A DNA stretch of 21,556 nucleotides from Candidatus Enterococcus ferrettii. Its GTDB lineage: Bacteria > Bacillota > Bacilli > Lactobacillales > Enterococcaceae. This document shows, piece after piece, positions 21,492 to 21,556 of this stretch. The translations under genes and the position numbers were made by a program. Within the stretch, counting starts at the first letter, position 1. The number at the start of each line of letters is the position of its first letter. The notes beneath the pieces are model-generated. The model was not told the DNA's origin. It worked only from the letters and a program-made list of their open reading frames with translations, and ran no database searches. The DNA is taken from NCBI RefSeq assembly GCF_017377655.1, contig NZ_JAFREL010000021.1, forward strand, positions 1 through 21,556, in the 5' to 3' direction.

Positions 21492-21556
21492 ATGAAAAGG
21501 GTTAAATGGATTGTTTTACTAGGGGTAGTATTACTTTTAGGTGCTTGCAGCAAAAG
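21492..21556 (+). CDS. Lipoprotein, N-terminal part only (runs off the window)
   Basis: The first 21 codons read MKRVKWIVLLGVVLLLGACSK: a basic start, a hydrophobic core and a lipobox LGAC, with Cys19 as the predicted lipidation site. This marks a membrane-anchored lipoprotein on the outer face, such as a substrate-binding protein, but the functional part is off-window. GGAGGAGAAG lies upstream of the ATG. Confidence 0.8.
   Translation, partial: MKRVKWIVLLGVVLLLGACSK

Overview
The window looks like a chromosomal accessory locus of a low-GC Gram-positive coccus, most likely Enterococcus. This is inferred from gene families: AGGAGG-type ribosome sites, an LPQTG sorting signal, an Fst-type toxin, a ComK-like protein, DUF1659/DUF2922 proteins and SipW-type secretion. 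No rRNA or tRNA gene is visible to fix the species.

Layout. (1) 1-1.2 kb: an orphan winged-helix regulator with a pseudo-receiver domain, its terminator, and a small membrane protein. (2) 1.4-4.45 kb, minus strand: a ComK-like gene with its own terminator; a set of four small genes (DUF1659, DUF2922, an unrecognised 129-aa protein, and a DUF2922 protein with a long charged tail); and a TTG-started 30-aa Fst-like toxin with a hairpin just downstream. (3) 4.9-6.56 kb: a tyrosine recombinase gene lying between two copies of one 23-bp near-palindrome in opposite orientation. (4) 6.66-15.19 kb, plus strand: a tightly packed operon encoding a DivIVA-like coiled-coil protein, an unrecognised 377-aa protein, a Ser/Lys signal peptidase I, a two-TM protein, a secreted GH73 glucosaminidase, a SipW-type Ser/His signal peptidase with a long Arg-rich cytosolic tail, three TasA/BsaA-type SipW-dependent exported proteins and one LPXTG wall protein. 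(5) 15.3-19.7 kb, plus strand: a large secreted L-type lectin protein, a 59-aa one-TM protein, a membrane-anchored protein with a resolvase-like fold lacking the catalytic serine, and a second pseudo-receiver regulator paralogous to the first. (6) 20.0-21.56 kb: a minus-strand polytopic membrane protein behind a 20-bp palindrome, a possible integrase relic, and the start of a lipoprotein gene.

How the parts may work together (inference): the main operon appears to build an extracellular fibre or matrix. The SipW-type peptidase would process the three TasA/BsaA-like subunits, the LPXTG protein would anchor them to the wall, the glucosaminidase would open the peptidoglycan, and the coiled-coil proteins may place the machinery in the cell. 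The lectin could add glycan adhesion. The two pseudo-receiver regulators and the membrane-tethered resolvase-like protein are candidate regulators.

The most interesting signal is upstream of this operon. The recombinase segment carries an outward-facing promoter (TTGCGC, 17 nt, TATAAT). In the orientation shown it points left into a hairpin followed by seven U residues. Inversion at the 23-bp repeats would point it right, toward the matrix operon, through a copy of the hairpin with no U-tract. The window may therefore hold a recombinase-driven ON/OFF switch for a SipW-dependent surface matrix, shown here in a predicted OFF state.
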